Shown: positions 29,254-37,470 of the stretch, piece by piece
Layout: every line of letters begins with the position of its first letter
Numbering within the stretch: the stretch's first letter is position 1
NCBI RefSeq assembly: GCF_022809715.1
Contig: NZ_CP094459.1
Coordinates: forward strand, 2,728,001 to 2,792,000
Source: Burkholderia pyrrocinia
Lineage (GTDB): Bacteria > Pseudomonadota > Gammaproteobacteria > Burkholderiales > Burkholderiaceae
Direction of reading: 5' to 3'
Length of the DNA: 64,000 bases
Translations under genes and position numbers: made by a program
Notes under the pieces: model-generated
The model's input: only the letters and a program-made list of their open reading frames with translations
What the model was told of the DNA's origin: nothing
Databases searched by the model: none

Positions 29254-30324
29254 CTATGACTGGGTATAGTCGGCGATCTGGGCAAGCGTCAGTGTCCTTA
29301 CGTCCTTGCACTTGCGCGCCGCCTTGTACCAATCGACGATCTTGTCCAGGGTGAAATCGAGATCCCAACGGGGCCGCCATCCAAGCCGGGCACGTGCTTT
29401 TGAACAGTCGAGCTTGAGGTAGGTAGCCTCGTGCGGATGATCACCGCCATCCAGCTGCCAGCGTGCGTTGTCACCCCACCGGGAAGTCAGATGCTCGACA
29501 ATCGCCTGCACTGGTTGTGCATCGATATCGTCAGGCCCAAAATTCCACGCTCCGGCGTAACGTGCCCCTTCGACGTACAGTTTCTCGGCAAGCAGCAGAT
29601 AGCCGCCAAGCGGCTCCAGCACGTGCTGCCAGGGGCGAATCGCGTGAGGGTTGCGGATGTTGACGATTTCACCGGCGCCGATCGCCTTGACGATGTCCGG
29701 AATGAGGCGGTCCGATGCCCAGTCGCCACCGCCAATCACATTGCCGGCACGTGCACTCGCAATTGCCACACGATGCGTGTCGTAGGCGGCTTCGTTGAAA
29801 AACGAATTGCGATACGCGGCGGTAACGAGTTCGGCGCATCCTTTGCTGCTGCTATACGGGTCGTAGCCGCCCATTGCTTCATTCTCACGGTAGCCCCATT
29901 CCCATTCGCGGTTTTCGTAGCATTTGTCGGTCGTAACGATCACGACCGATCGGACACTGCGTACCTGGCGGATTGCGTCCAGCACGTGCACGGTGCCCAT
30001 TACGTTGGTTTCGTATGTTTCCACCGGGCTCGAATACGACGCGCGAACGAGCGATTGTGCTGCCATGTGGATCACGACTTCGGGCTCAGCACGGCGCAGC
30101 GCGTTGAGCAACTGTCCGCGATCGCGAATATCACCAATGACGGACTCGATACCCTCGTCCACTCGTGCGAGGGAAAACAGGTTTGGCGTGGTGTCGGGCT
30201 CGAGCGCATAACCCGTGACCTCTGCCCCGAGCGAATGGAGCCACAGCGTCAACCAGCTTCCCTTGAAGCCCGTATGACCCGTCAGAAAGACACGCTTTCC
30301 GGACCAGAACGATGGGGCGATCAT
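29254..30324 (-). CDS. rfbG: RfbG, CDP-glucose 4,6-dehydratase
   Basis: A 356-aa extended SDR enzyme. The NAD site is GHTGFKG (16-22), the catalytic region [12 protein letters not shown] and the YSSSK motif (Tyr157, Lys161) are typical of CDP-glucose 4,6-dehydratase rather than of dTDP enzymes. It converts CDP-glucose to CDP-4-keto-6-deoxyglucose. I prefer the start at 30324, overlapping the rfbF stop (ATGA); an in-frame ATG at 30339 would add five residues. Confidence 0.94.
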   Translation of the reverse strand: MIAPSFWSGKRVFLTGHTGFKGSWLTLWLHSLGAEVTGYALEPDTTPNLFSLARVDEGIESVIGDIRDRGQLLNALRRAEPEVVIHMAAQSLVRASYSSPVETYETNVMGTVHVLDAIRQVRSVRSVVIVTTDKCYENREWEWGYRENEAMGGYDPYSSSKGCAELVTAAYRNSFFNEAAYDTHRVAIASARAGNVIGGGDWASDRLIPDIVKAIGAGEIVNIRNPHAIRPWQHVLEPLGGYLLLAEKLYVEGARYAGAWNFGPDDIDAQPVQAIVEHLTSRWGDNARWQLDGGDHPHEATYLKLDCSKARARLGWRPRWDLDFTLDKIVDWYKAARKCKDVRTLTLAQIADYTQS

Positions 30325-31094
30325 GACCACACCTTCCATGGCGCCTCATTGGTCTGCCAAAGTTTTTCGAGGAGCAATTTGTCCCTCAACGTATCCATCG
30401 GCTGCCAAAATCCTTCGTGCTCGTAGGCGGCGAGGTTGCCCTGCTCAGCGAGGTGCTCGAGCGGCTCCTGTTCCCAGACGCACGCATCGTCGGAGATCAG
30501 ATCGATCACTTTCGGCGACAGTACGAAGAAACCGCCATTGATCATGCCGCCGTCACCCTTGGGCTTTTCCTTGAATGATGTGACCTTATTGTCGTGAATA
30601 TCCAGCGCGCCAAAGCGCCCAGGCGGAAACGCGGCCACAAGCGTGGCGAGCGCGCTGCTCTTCTGGTGATACTCGACGAGTTGGGTAATGTTAACGTCAC
30701 TCAGGCCATCGCCATACGTGAAACAGAACGCTGCCTCGTCCTTGACGAAATTCTTCACGCGACGAAGACGCCCCCCCGTCATAGTCGATTCGCCGGTATC
30801 AACCAGCGTGACTTTCCAGGGTTCCGAATATCGCTGATGCACCTGCATTTCATTGGTCCGCATATCAAAAGTGACATCGGACGTATGCAGGAAGTAATTC
30901 GCGAAATACTCCTTGATCATGTAGCCCTTGTAGCCACAGCAGATCACGAAGTCGTTCACACCGTAAGCGGAATAAATCTTCATGATGTGCCAGAGGATCG
31001 GTTTCCCGCCAATTTCGATCATCGGCTTCGGGCGGTTGACCGTATCCTCCGAAATGCGCGTTCCCAGCCCACCCGCAAGAATGACTGCTTTCAT
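30321..31094 (-). CDS. rfbF: RfbF, glucose-1-phosphate cytidylyltransferase
   Basis: A 257-aa nucleotidyltransferase with [18 protein letters not shown] at the N-terminus, [14 protein letters not shown], and YGDGLSDVN, all typical of RfbF. It makes CDP-glucose from CTP and glucose 1-phosphate, the first committed step towards CDP-3,6-dideoxyhexoses. First gene of the nine-gene leftward operon ending at 21426; the promoter should lie in 31095-31705. Confidence 0.95.
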   Translation of the reverse strand: MKAVILAGGLGTRISEDTVNRPKPMIEIGGKPILWHIMKIYSAYGVNDFVICCGYKGYMIKEYFANYFLHTSDVTFDMRTNEMQVHQRYSEPWKVTLVDTGESTMTGGRLRRVKNFVKDEAAFCFTYGDGLSDVNITQLVEYHQKSSALATLVAAFPPGRFGALDIHDNKVTSFKEKPKGDGGMINGGFFVLSPKVIDLISDDACVWEQEPLEHLAEQGNLAAYEHEGFWQPMDTLRDKLLLEKLWQTNEAPWKVWS

Positions 31095-31705
31095 CAGAAT
31101 CCTGTGTTGAACGTCGAGCGGCTAGCTGCCCTGCCCTGAGGGGTGATAACAGCGGATTCCGTGCTCAACCAGCGTGACGAGCCGGATAGTCATCGCGACT
31201 CGCGTGCTGATGTCGCGACGGGACAATTTGGAGGAGCTGTTTCACTTCGTTTAACAACCAAAATATTTTCGCCGGGTGCACGGGCTAGCAACCTTACCGG
31301 ACACGTCGGAGTGCAAGGGTTGTACGAAAACGCAAAGGATCGGACGCCATCAAGGGCGGCAGATGGGAGACATCTCGAGGGCACGAACGCACCTTTCCGA
31401 GCCGACGCATCTAGTCGATGGATCGAAATCCCACGCGACAACCATGTACTGAACATGGAATTACAACAGATTCCCGCTTGGAGCGAAAGTAGTCGCAACC
31501 CGTATCAGGCATGTGAGCGACTGCAGATTCCGTGGTCTGACGCCATTTCTACATTCGTCTCGCACCCGTTCCATTCCTGATGCATGAATTCTGTCGGGTG
31601 CCTTTCCCGAAAATTCGCCACCCGGAGAACGCCGCCGGTTCTGACCTCGCGGGAATTATCCTCATCCCCCACCACCCGCACGCGCCGCCGCGCAATAACC
31701 ACCTC
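31095..31705. other. Region upstream of rfbF, no gene
   Basis: About 610 bases separate rfbF from the end of the beta-helix gene, both on the minus strand. Some ORFs are open on the plus strand (31143-31580) but have no gene character. The AT-rich patch at 31240-31270 is the likeliest place for the glycan operon promoter; I find no good consensus match and no JUMPstart/ops element. Confidence 0.5.
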
Positions 31706-33073
31706 TCACTGCATCAACCCCGTCCTGACCTGCGGCATCAAACTCGCATTCGCGCCCGTCACGGCAATCGCCCCCATCAACGATGCCCCCGCCGGCAACG
31801 CCAGCAAACTGCCGTCCCCGAGCCGATTCGCATCGACGACGACCTGGTTCGCCGAGCAACCATTGGTCAACAGCGAAACCGGCGAGCCGGCGATCGACGA
31901 GAACGTATTGCCCGTCACGCTGAACGAACACACGTTTCCATACGCCCGGAAACCCGCATAACCGGCCCCCGATACACGGTTGCCGGTCACCGCGACGTCC
32001 GTGACCATTCCCGTCCACGTGTCGAGTTCGATCGCCGCCTGCTGCGTCGGCTGCAACCCGTTGTTCACATTCGAATTCTGGATATTGGCCACGACATTGC
32101 CGGTGATCACGACGTTCGACACGCCGTAGGTCTTCCAGCTGTCCTCCTGTGCAACCAGGATGCCGGCCGCCTTCTGCACGCCGTCGACAGTATTGTTCGA
32201 GATCGTCACGGCCTGGCCGCCGACCACCGAAATGCCGCGCCCCCATGCGTTGCCGGACACCGCGTTATGGTCGATCAGCACATTGCTGTTGACGCGGCCG
32301 TCGCCGACATAGCTGACGACGGCGATCAGGTCGTCGCCGGTGCCCGTCACCGTATTGTTTTGCACGAGCACGTTGGTCGAACCGTAGGTCGTATGGATGC
32401 CGTCGGCCAGCGTCGCACGAACCGTATTGCCGACGATCGCAACGCCGCTGCCGCCGAACACGAAGATTCCGCCACTGGCGCCGCCGTCGATCGTCACGCG
32501 AAGCACCTGGACGCCCGCCCCCGTCACCTCGACCTTGGTCGAAGCCGGCGTCGTGAGCCGCGTCGTGCCGGTGCCGGCCAGCGTCACGCCCACGAGCGTC
32601 GAACCGGCGCCGCTCATCACGATCGTCTGGTCGGCCGGATTCGTGGCGGCCAGCGTCGCGCCGTATCCGGAAATCACCACCCGGGGCACGGTCACCGCGA
32701 GCGAATGCCCGACGACGTAGCGGCCCGGCGCGATAACCAGGCGCTGGCCGGCCTTCAGGCTGTCGAATGCGTTTTGCAGCGCGTCGGCCTGATCGCTGCC
32801 GTCGGCGGCCGGAAAGACCGTCACGTCGGCGACGAGAACAGGATTTGCGCCAGGGGTGGGTGAAAGCGTCGTGCCGGCCGGACTGGCCGCCGGCGCCGGA
32901 CTGGCGGGATTCGTCGACGAGGGTGTCGTACCGGATGCCGCGCTGGCAGGCTCAGCGGCGGATGTAGGTGTACTCGCAACCGTCTGCGTTGCCGGCGCAG
33001 CATTGTCGCCGCCGCCGCACGCAGTGACGCCAAGGCAAAGCGCGGCAAGCATCACTCGATCGACTGTACGCAT
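31706..33073 (-). CDS. Right-handed beta-helix lipoprotein
   Basis: A 455-aa protein with a lipoprotein signal peptide (LGVTAC, Cys19), a 60-residue Ala/Pro/Thr/Ser linker to the cell surface or periplasm, and then a pectate-lyase-like fold. A VFPAADGSDQADALQNAF segment opens the repeat domain, and many N-x-V/I turns follow (ISNNTVDGV, VITGNVV, AVTGNRVS), the mark of parallel beta-helix coils. Such proteins bind or cut polysaccharide. No obvious catalytic triad can be pointed to, so lyase, epimerase or binding protein remain open. It is next to the glycan operon, 610 bases away and in the same direction, which is suggestive only. Confidence 0.8.
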   Translation of the reverse strand: MRTVDRVMLAALCLGVTACGGGDNAAPATQTVASTPTSAAEPASAASGTTPSSTNPASPAPAASPAGTTLSPTPGANPVLVADVTVFPAADGSDQADALQNAFDSLKAGQRLVIAPGRYVVGHSLAVTVPRVVISGYGATLAATNPADQTIVMSGAGSTLVGVTLAGTGTTRLTTPASTKVEVTGAGVQVLRVTIDGGASGGIFVFGGSGVAIVGNTVRATLADGIHTTYGSTNVLVQNNTVTGTGDDLIAVVSYVGDGRVNSNVLIDHNAVSGNAWGRGISVVGGQAVTISNNTVDGVQKAAGILVAQEDSWKTYGVSNVVITGNVVANIQNSNVNNGLQPTQQAAIELDTWTGMVTDVAVTGNRVSGAGYAGFRAYGNVCSFSVTGNTFSSIAGSPVSLLTNGCSANQVVVDANRLGDGSLLALPAGASLMGAIAVTGANASLMPQVRTGLMQ

Positions 33074-33313
33074 ACGATTTCTTGCGAGCCCGAGGTGGCC
33101 TCATCGTAAGTACGCCCGGCGTTTTTGTAAATGAACTCCTTCGCCCGACCCGCCGCGCTGTGCGCCTCACGCACAAACCGTCGGCGATCCTCTCCGATTC
33201 ATTTCGATGACATGCGACATGCGATCGCACTTTGCCCGATCGCCACGGACACGCACCGGGCATTGCGTAGAATCCCGAACCTTTGCATGTACAACGGACC
33301 CAAGGACCCGACC

Positions 33314-33658
33314 ATGATTCGAACGATCGCGGCACTGGCCGCGCTTTCGACCCTGACCGGCACGGCGAACGCCGCCGATACCGGCACCGCATCCGGCACC
33401 GCGCACGCGAAGCAGCGCTATGTCAGCCCGGGCATCGCCAACATCACCGGCGCGGCAGCGCCGCGCCCGGAAAGCGCGTCCCCCGACGCACGCTGCAGGG
33501 AACTGGCCGCCGGCATCGACGCTGTAACGCATGCACCCGACCGCGGCCAGAAAATCGTGCGCGGAATCGGCCCGGACGGCAAGCCGCGCAACGAACTGCG
33601 CGCTTACGACAAGCGGGCCGACCTGGAAACCGAGCATCAACGGCTCGGCTGCCGATAA
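33314..33658 (+). CDS. Small secreted protein of unknown function
   Basis: A 114-aa protein with a signal peptide (IRTIAALAALSTLTGTANA, cleavage before ADT). The mature part is polar, has two cysteines (in DARCREL and near the C-terminus, RLGCR) that could form a disulfide, and a C-terminal region RNELRAYDKRADLETEHQRL. I chose ATG 33314 because the signal peptide begins there; upstream codons lack coding character. It is convergent with the SDR gene. No family recognised. Confidence 0.65.
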   Translation: MIRTIAALAALSTLTGTANAADTGTASGTAHAKQRYVSPGIANITGAAAPRPESASPDARCRELAAGIDAVTHAPDRGQKIVRGIGPDGKPRNELRAYDKRADLETEHQRLGCR

Positions 33659-33670
33659 CGAACGCAACGC

Positions 33671-33694
33671 TGCCCGGCCAAATCACGCCGGGCA
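33671..33694. terminator. Hairpin between convergent genes
   Basis: TGCCCGGC and GCCGGGCA form an 8-bp stem with an 8-base loop, between the stop of the small secreted protein and the stop of the SDR gene. There is no T-tract, so its strength as a terminator is uncertain. Confidence 0.45.
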
Positions 33695-33701
33695 TCGGCA
33701 T

Positions 33702-34442
33702 TTACGCGTTCGCGCCGCCATCGATCGTCAACCCGGTCCCGTTGATCGACCGCCCTTCCGGCCCGACGACGAACGCAACGAGCGCCGCCACGTCATCGGC
33801 CTTGCCGTACTGAGGAATCGCCATCCGCGAACGCTGCGCACCGGCATGTTCGCCGTCGGCCGGATTCATGTCGGTATCCGTCGACCCCGGATGCACGATG
33901 TTGACCGTGATGCCGCGCGGCCCGAGATCGCGCGCGAGCCCCTGCGTCCAGCCGATCAGCGCGGCCTTGCTCGCCGCATAGAGGCTCATCCCCGCATCGG
34001 GCACGCGCGTCGCGAGGCAACTGCCGGTCGACACGATGCGCCCACCCTCCCCGAGATGCCGCGCCGCCGCCTGCGACGCGACGATCACCGCGCGCACGTT
34101 CACGTTCAGCGTCGCGTCGATATCGTCGAGCGTGAGGTCGTCCAGCGCGCCTGCGCGGAAGATCCCCGCGTTGTTCACGAGGATGTCGAGACCGCCGAAC
34201 GCCTCCGCGGCACGATCGACCGCGTTGCGCACCGCCACCGGATCGGCACTGTCAGCCTGGATCGCGACGGCGCGCCGACCCAGCGCCTCGATACCGGCGA
34301 CGACGGCCTGCGCCCGCTCGGCCGATTTTTCGTAAGTGATCGCGACGTCCGCGCCATCGGCCGCCAGCCGTTTCGCGATGGCCGCACCAATGCCGCGGCT
34401 GCCGCCCGTGATCAGTGCACGCTTGCCCTGAAGTCGATTCAT
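33702..34442 (-). CDS. SDR-family oxidoreductase, FabG-like
   Basis: A 246-aa classical short-chain dehydrogenase: TGGSRGIGAAIA (13-24), NNAGIF, and the active-site motif YAASK. Length and the C-terminal GTGLTIDGG match the FabG-like family that reduces keto groups with NAD(P)H. The substrate is unknown. It is divergent from the TetR gene with 115 bases between, the usual layout for a TetR regulator controlling its neighbour. Confidence 0.9.
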   Translation of the reverse strand: MNRLQGKRALITGGSRGIGAAIAKRLAADGADVAITYEKSAERAQAVVAGIEALGRRAVAIQADSADPVAVRNAVDRAAEAFGGLDILVNNAGIFRAGALDDLTLDDIDATLNVNVRAVIVASQAAARHLGEGGRIVSTGSCLATRVPDAGMSLYAASKAALIGWTQGLARDLGPRGITVNIVHPGSTDTDMNPADGEHAGAQRSRMAIPQYGKADDVAALVAFVVGPEGRSINGTGLTIDGGANA

Positions 34443-34519
34443 GTTCGTTCCTTTCCTTATTTATGTAACGGTCGACACAGAATGTGGCACGTTGCGCGGC
34501 GCTGTCAATTGAATTATTT

Positions 34520-34531
34520 TATCGATCGATA
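34520..34531. promoter_or_regulatory. Palindrome TATCGATCGATA, candidate TetR operator
   Basis: A perfect 12-bp palindrome lies in the divergent region between the SDR and TetR genes, 26 bases before the TetR start. TetR dimers bind such sites. The partial repeat AGATATCG follows at once. Binding is inferred only from position and symmetry. Confidence 0.4.
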
Positions 34532-34557
34532 CAGATATCGACGAAGGGATGGATGCA

Positions 34558-35172
34558 ATGGCTGAACGGGGCCGACCGAGAAGCTTCGACAAGGAAGCGG
34601 CGCTGGATCGCGCAATGGAGGTGTTCTGGCGGCTCGGCTACGAGGGTGCGTCGATGGCGGACCTGACGGCCGCGATGGGCATTGCGTCACCGAGCCTGTA
34701 TGCGGCGTTCGGCAGCAAGGAAGCGTTGTTCCGGCAGGCGCTCGAGCACTACCGCGCAACGGAGGGACGGGAAATCTGGGACGGCGTCGAACAGGCCGGC
34801 AGCGCGCACGACGCCATGCGGAACTACCTGATGGATACCGCGCGCGTGTTCACGCGGCGCTCGAAGCCGGCCGGCTGCCTGATCGTGCTGTCGGCGCTGC
34901 ACCCGGCCGAGCGTTCCGACACCGTCCGGCAAACGCTGATCGCGATGCGCGAAAGCACGGTCGATGCGTTGCGCGAGCGCCTCAGGCAAGGTGTCGCGAC
35001 CGGCGAGATCGCGGCACACGCGAACCTCGATGCAATCGCTCGGTACTACGTGACGGTTCAACAGGGGATGTCGATCCAGGCGCGCGACGGCGCGAGCCGT
35101 CGCGATCTGGAGGCGATCGCGCAGGCCGCGCTGGCCGCGTGGCCGACGCTCGTCGGCGCGAGCGGCGTCTAG
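34558..35172 (+). CDS. TetR/AcrR-family regulator
   Basis: A 204-aa regulator with an N-terminal TetR helix-turn-helix (AERGRPRSFDKEAALDRAM, then YEGASMADLTAAMG and SLYAAFGSKEALF) and a C-terminal ligand domain containing GCLIVLSALHP. I prefer ATG 34558 to ATG 34549 because the AAGGGA site is better spaced and the MAERGRPR start is typical. It probably represses itself and the divergent SDR gene in response to a small molecule. It is convergent with ecotin. Confidence 0.9.
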   Translation: MAERGRPRSFDKEAALDRAMEVFWRLGYEGASMADLTAAMGIASPSLYAAFGSKEALFRQALEHYRATEGREIWDGVEQAGSAHDAMRNYLMDTARVFTRRSKPAGCLIVLSALHPAERSDTVRQTLIAMRESTVDALRERLRQGVATGEIAAHANLDAIARYYVTVQQGMSIQARDGASRRDLEAIAQAALAAWPTLVGASGV

Positions 35173-35205
35173 CCGCAGGACGCCGAAGCCGCGCGAGCCG
35201 CTACG

Positions 35206-35706
35206 TTACTGCTTCGCCGCGTGCTGCACATCCTTCGACGCATGCCACACGCGATAGCGCACCTCGAAGCCGTCCGGCACATACACGACGAGCGGCAGGC
35301 GGCTGTTGTAGCGCAGCAGTTGGCCGTCGCCGCGCACCTGCACGAACCGTTGCTGCGGCGCCTGGCCCGGGCACGCCATCAGCGTCGACGCCGGCCCCTT
35401 CACGTCGGTGAGCCGGTAGTACGTATAACCCCAGCCCTTCACGTCCTCGGCGGTCAGCTCGCCGCCGAACCACTGCTGGTTGCAGTCGGTCTGCAGCGTC
35501 TTGCCGATCATCAGCTCGACGCGCGCATCGCCCTCGTTCTCGAGCGCGGGCAGCGCGATCACGGCGCGCTGCTGGCCGGCCGCTGCTTGCGGAAACATCT
35601 TGATCGACTCGGCCGGCACGGCGGCCGTCGATGCGGGGCCAGCCACGCACGCGGCGGCAGTCGTAACGCAGAAAGCGGCCAGCGCGGCCCGGATCGCGAA
35701 TTTCAT
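35206..35706 (-). CDS. eco: Ecotin, periplasmic serine-protease inhibitor
   Basis: A 166-aa protein with a signal peptide and the ecotin fold. The reactive loop STLMACPG has Met110 as P1, as in E. coli ecotin (TMMACP), and Cys75-Cys112 match the conserved disulfide. C-terminal RYRVWHASKDV is the family ending. Ecotin dimers inhibit trypsin, chymotrypsin and elastase and protect periplasm and surface from host proteases. I chose ATG 35706, where the signal peptide starts, rather than the 14-codon longer form. Confidence 0.93.
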   Translation of the reverse strand: MKFAIRAALAAFCVTTAAACVAGPASTAAVPAESIKMFPQAAAGQQRAVIALPALENEGDARVELMIGKTLQTDCNQQWFGGELTAEDVKGWGYTYYRLTDVKGPASTLMACPGQAPQQRFVQVRGDGQLLRYNSRLPLVVYVPDGFEVRYRVWHASKDVQHAAKQ

Positions 35707-35849
35707 CGATGTGCTCCTGAAAAACAAATGAGCTCCGGATGCTAACACTTTCGTCGCAAGACCTTACGGCGCTGTAATTTCACGACACAATTGCAAACAG
35801 CCGGCAATCCCCGTGCGCGGTACTTATACGGAAACCAACGGAGATCATC

Positions 35850-36203
35850 ATGCTGAAGCTCATTGCTGCCGCCGGCGTCACCGCCCTGCTGGCCGGCTGC
35901 GTCGTCGGGCCGGACGCCGGATACGGCTACGGATCGACCTACTATTCCGATCCGGGCTACGCGTACGGCCCGGCCTACGCGCCGTCGCCCGTGTACGGCA
36001 CGGTCAACATCTGGGGCGGTGGCGGCGGGCGCGACTGGGACCGCGGACGCCGCGACTGGGATCGCGACCGCCGAGGCTGGGATCACGACCGCGGCGAGCG
36101 CGCCCGTCACGGCGGCTGGGGCCGCGGCGACGGACGCCGCGCCGACTGGAACGACGGCGGCGGCGGGCGCGGCCAGGGCAACGGCGGCGGTCATCGCCAC
36201 TGA
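35850..36203 (+). CDS. Small lipoprotein with Asp/Arg/Trp/Gly-rich repeats
   Basis: A 117-aa protein with a lipoprotein signal (TALLAGC, Cys17), a Tyr/Gly/Ser-rich stretch (20-55) and then a low-complexity tail of RDWDRxRR-like units ending in a Gly-rich GGGHRH. The tail is highly charged and should be disordered in the periplasm or at the surface. An ACGGAGATCATC ribosome binding region precedes the ATG. No function is known to me. Followed by a strong terminator. Confidence 0.7.
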   Translation: MLKLIAAAGVTALLAGCVVGPDAGYGYGSTYYSDPGYAYGPAYAPSPVYGTVNIWGGGGGRDWDRGRRDWDRDRRGWDHDRGERARHGGWGRGDGRRADWNDGGGGRGQGNGGGHRH

Positions 36204-36279
36204 CGCAATTGCAACCGTTTGTATCCATGCACGGCCCGCCCGTGGTTGCTACAAGCCGATAGACGGCCGTAAAAAAACC

Positions 36280-36309
36280 AAGGCCCTCGCATCACCGCGA
36301 GGGCCTTTT
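36280..36309. terminator. Bidirectional intrinsic terminator
   Basis: AAGGCCCTCGC and GCGAGGGCCTT form an 11-bp stem with a 6-base loop. A run of A precedes it and TTTT follows, so it can stop both the rightward lipoprotein gene and the leftward Pro/Tyr-rich gene, which converge here. Confidence 0.88.
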
Positions 36310-36385
36310 GTCGTCAGGCGTACCGGAAGTCAGGCGATATCAGCGATCCCGCGCCGCCCTGCCCGCACGCCACATGCGTGCCCGC

Positions 36386-36748
36386 TTACCACCCGGCCGG
36401 CTGCGCATAGCCGCGCGACACCGGCGCACCGCACACGTACGCGCGCTGGTAGCGGTCGTAGCAATAGTTCGGGCCGTCGTCCTGATACTCCGCCTGCTGG
36501 TAGGTCGGATAGGCAGGCTGCTGGTACGCAGGCGCCTGATAGTACGTCGGCGGCTGATAGGCCGGTGCCTGGTAGACGGGCGCCTGGTACGCGACGGGCG
36601 GATTCATCGCGGACGTCACGATCGCGCCCAGCACCGCGCCGCCGATCAACGCGCCGATGACGGCGCCGCCGTCGCGGCCATGCGCTGACGCCGGGCCCGC
36701 CACGGCGAGCGAACCGGCGAGGACACACACTGCGGCAATCTTTTTCAT
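36386..36748 (-). CDS. Secreted glycine-zipper protein with Pro/Tyr/Gln repeats
   Basis: A 120-aa protein with a signal peptide (MKKIAAVCVLAGSLAVAGPASA), a glycine-zipper segment (GGAVIGALIGGAVLGAIV, about 27-44), then eight or so YQxP units (about 50-88) and a C-terminal part with Cys in CYDRYQRAYVCG. Glycine zippers associate with membranes; the repeat part is probably extended. Start ATG 36748 is set by the signal peptide. Function unknown. Confidence 0.72.
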   Translation of the reverse strand: MKKIAAVCVLAGSLAVAGPASAHGRDGGAVIGALIGGAVLGAIVTSAMNPPVAYQAPVYQAPAYQPPTYYQAPAYQQPAYPTYQQAEYQDDGPNYCYDRYQRAYVCGAPVSRGYAQPAGW

Positions 36749-36904
36749 GATGGACTCCCACGCGAAGTGGTACTGGATGCGATGCATTGTGGCGGCACGC
36801 GGCCGTAATAGATGCAGCAAGTGGTAACGCGCCATTACGCGTATCACGCACACCGAATCGCATCGCCGCCGTGCTACGATTTTCGGCACACAGGAGACGC
36901 CTTC

Positions 36905-37285
36905 ATGCAGCCCGAAACCGCCCGCCGTTTCGATACCGAATTCGCGCCGCGCATCGCGCAGGCAATCGCCGCCTTCTTCACCGATCACGTGCTGACCGAC
37001 GTCGTCCCGTACGGCGGGCACGGGCACCCGACGCGCGTACAGATCCGCAGCGCGCCGCACGAGCATGTGAGCGGCTTCGTGCATCCGCTGAATCTCGAGC
37101 TGACCTGGGACACCGATGAAATCGAGCGGCTGATGGAGCCGGACGGCCCGCAGCGCTTCGAGCACTACCTGGCCGCGCTGCCGAAAAAGCTGGGCGCGTG
37201 GCAGGGCGCGCGCGACATCGATCTCGCGTCGCGCACGCAGGCCGACCCGCTCGTGCGGCTCGGCGGCCTCGACTTCGAAGGCTGA
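36905..37285 (+). CDS. Conserved hypothetical protein
   Basis: A 126-aa soluble protein beginning at ATG 36905 after an AGGAGA site. It has a helix-rich first third, then alternating strands (RVQIRSAPHEHV, NLELTWDTDEIERLM) and a C-terminal helical section. No signal peptide, membrane segment or catalytic motif. I do not recognise a family with known function. Confidence 0.65.
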   Translation: MQPETARRFDTEFAPRIAQAIAAFFTDHVLTDVVPYGGHGHPTRVQIRSAPHEHVSGFVHPLNLELTWDTDEIERLMEPDGPQRFEHYLAALPKKLGAWQGARDIDLASRTQADPLVRLGGLDFEG

Positions 37286-37470
37286 GTGCCCGCGCCGGCC
37301 GGCAGCCGCGCGCGCCGGCGTCGCGCAATGCGGCCCGGTGATACACTCGACCGGCCCCGGTCCGGCGCAGCCGCGCGGGCCGGGCCGTTCATCGCCGCCC
37401 CCGCCCTTTCGCATGGTTGCGCACGCAACCGGCAACCGGGCGCGCGGACAACCACGCTTTCGCTCCCGCC

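Noticed and set aside
31143-31580. A 145-codon ORF in the gap upstream of rfbF
   Set aside because: No ribosome binding site, no motif, atypical codon use; kept only as part of the intergenic entry.
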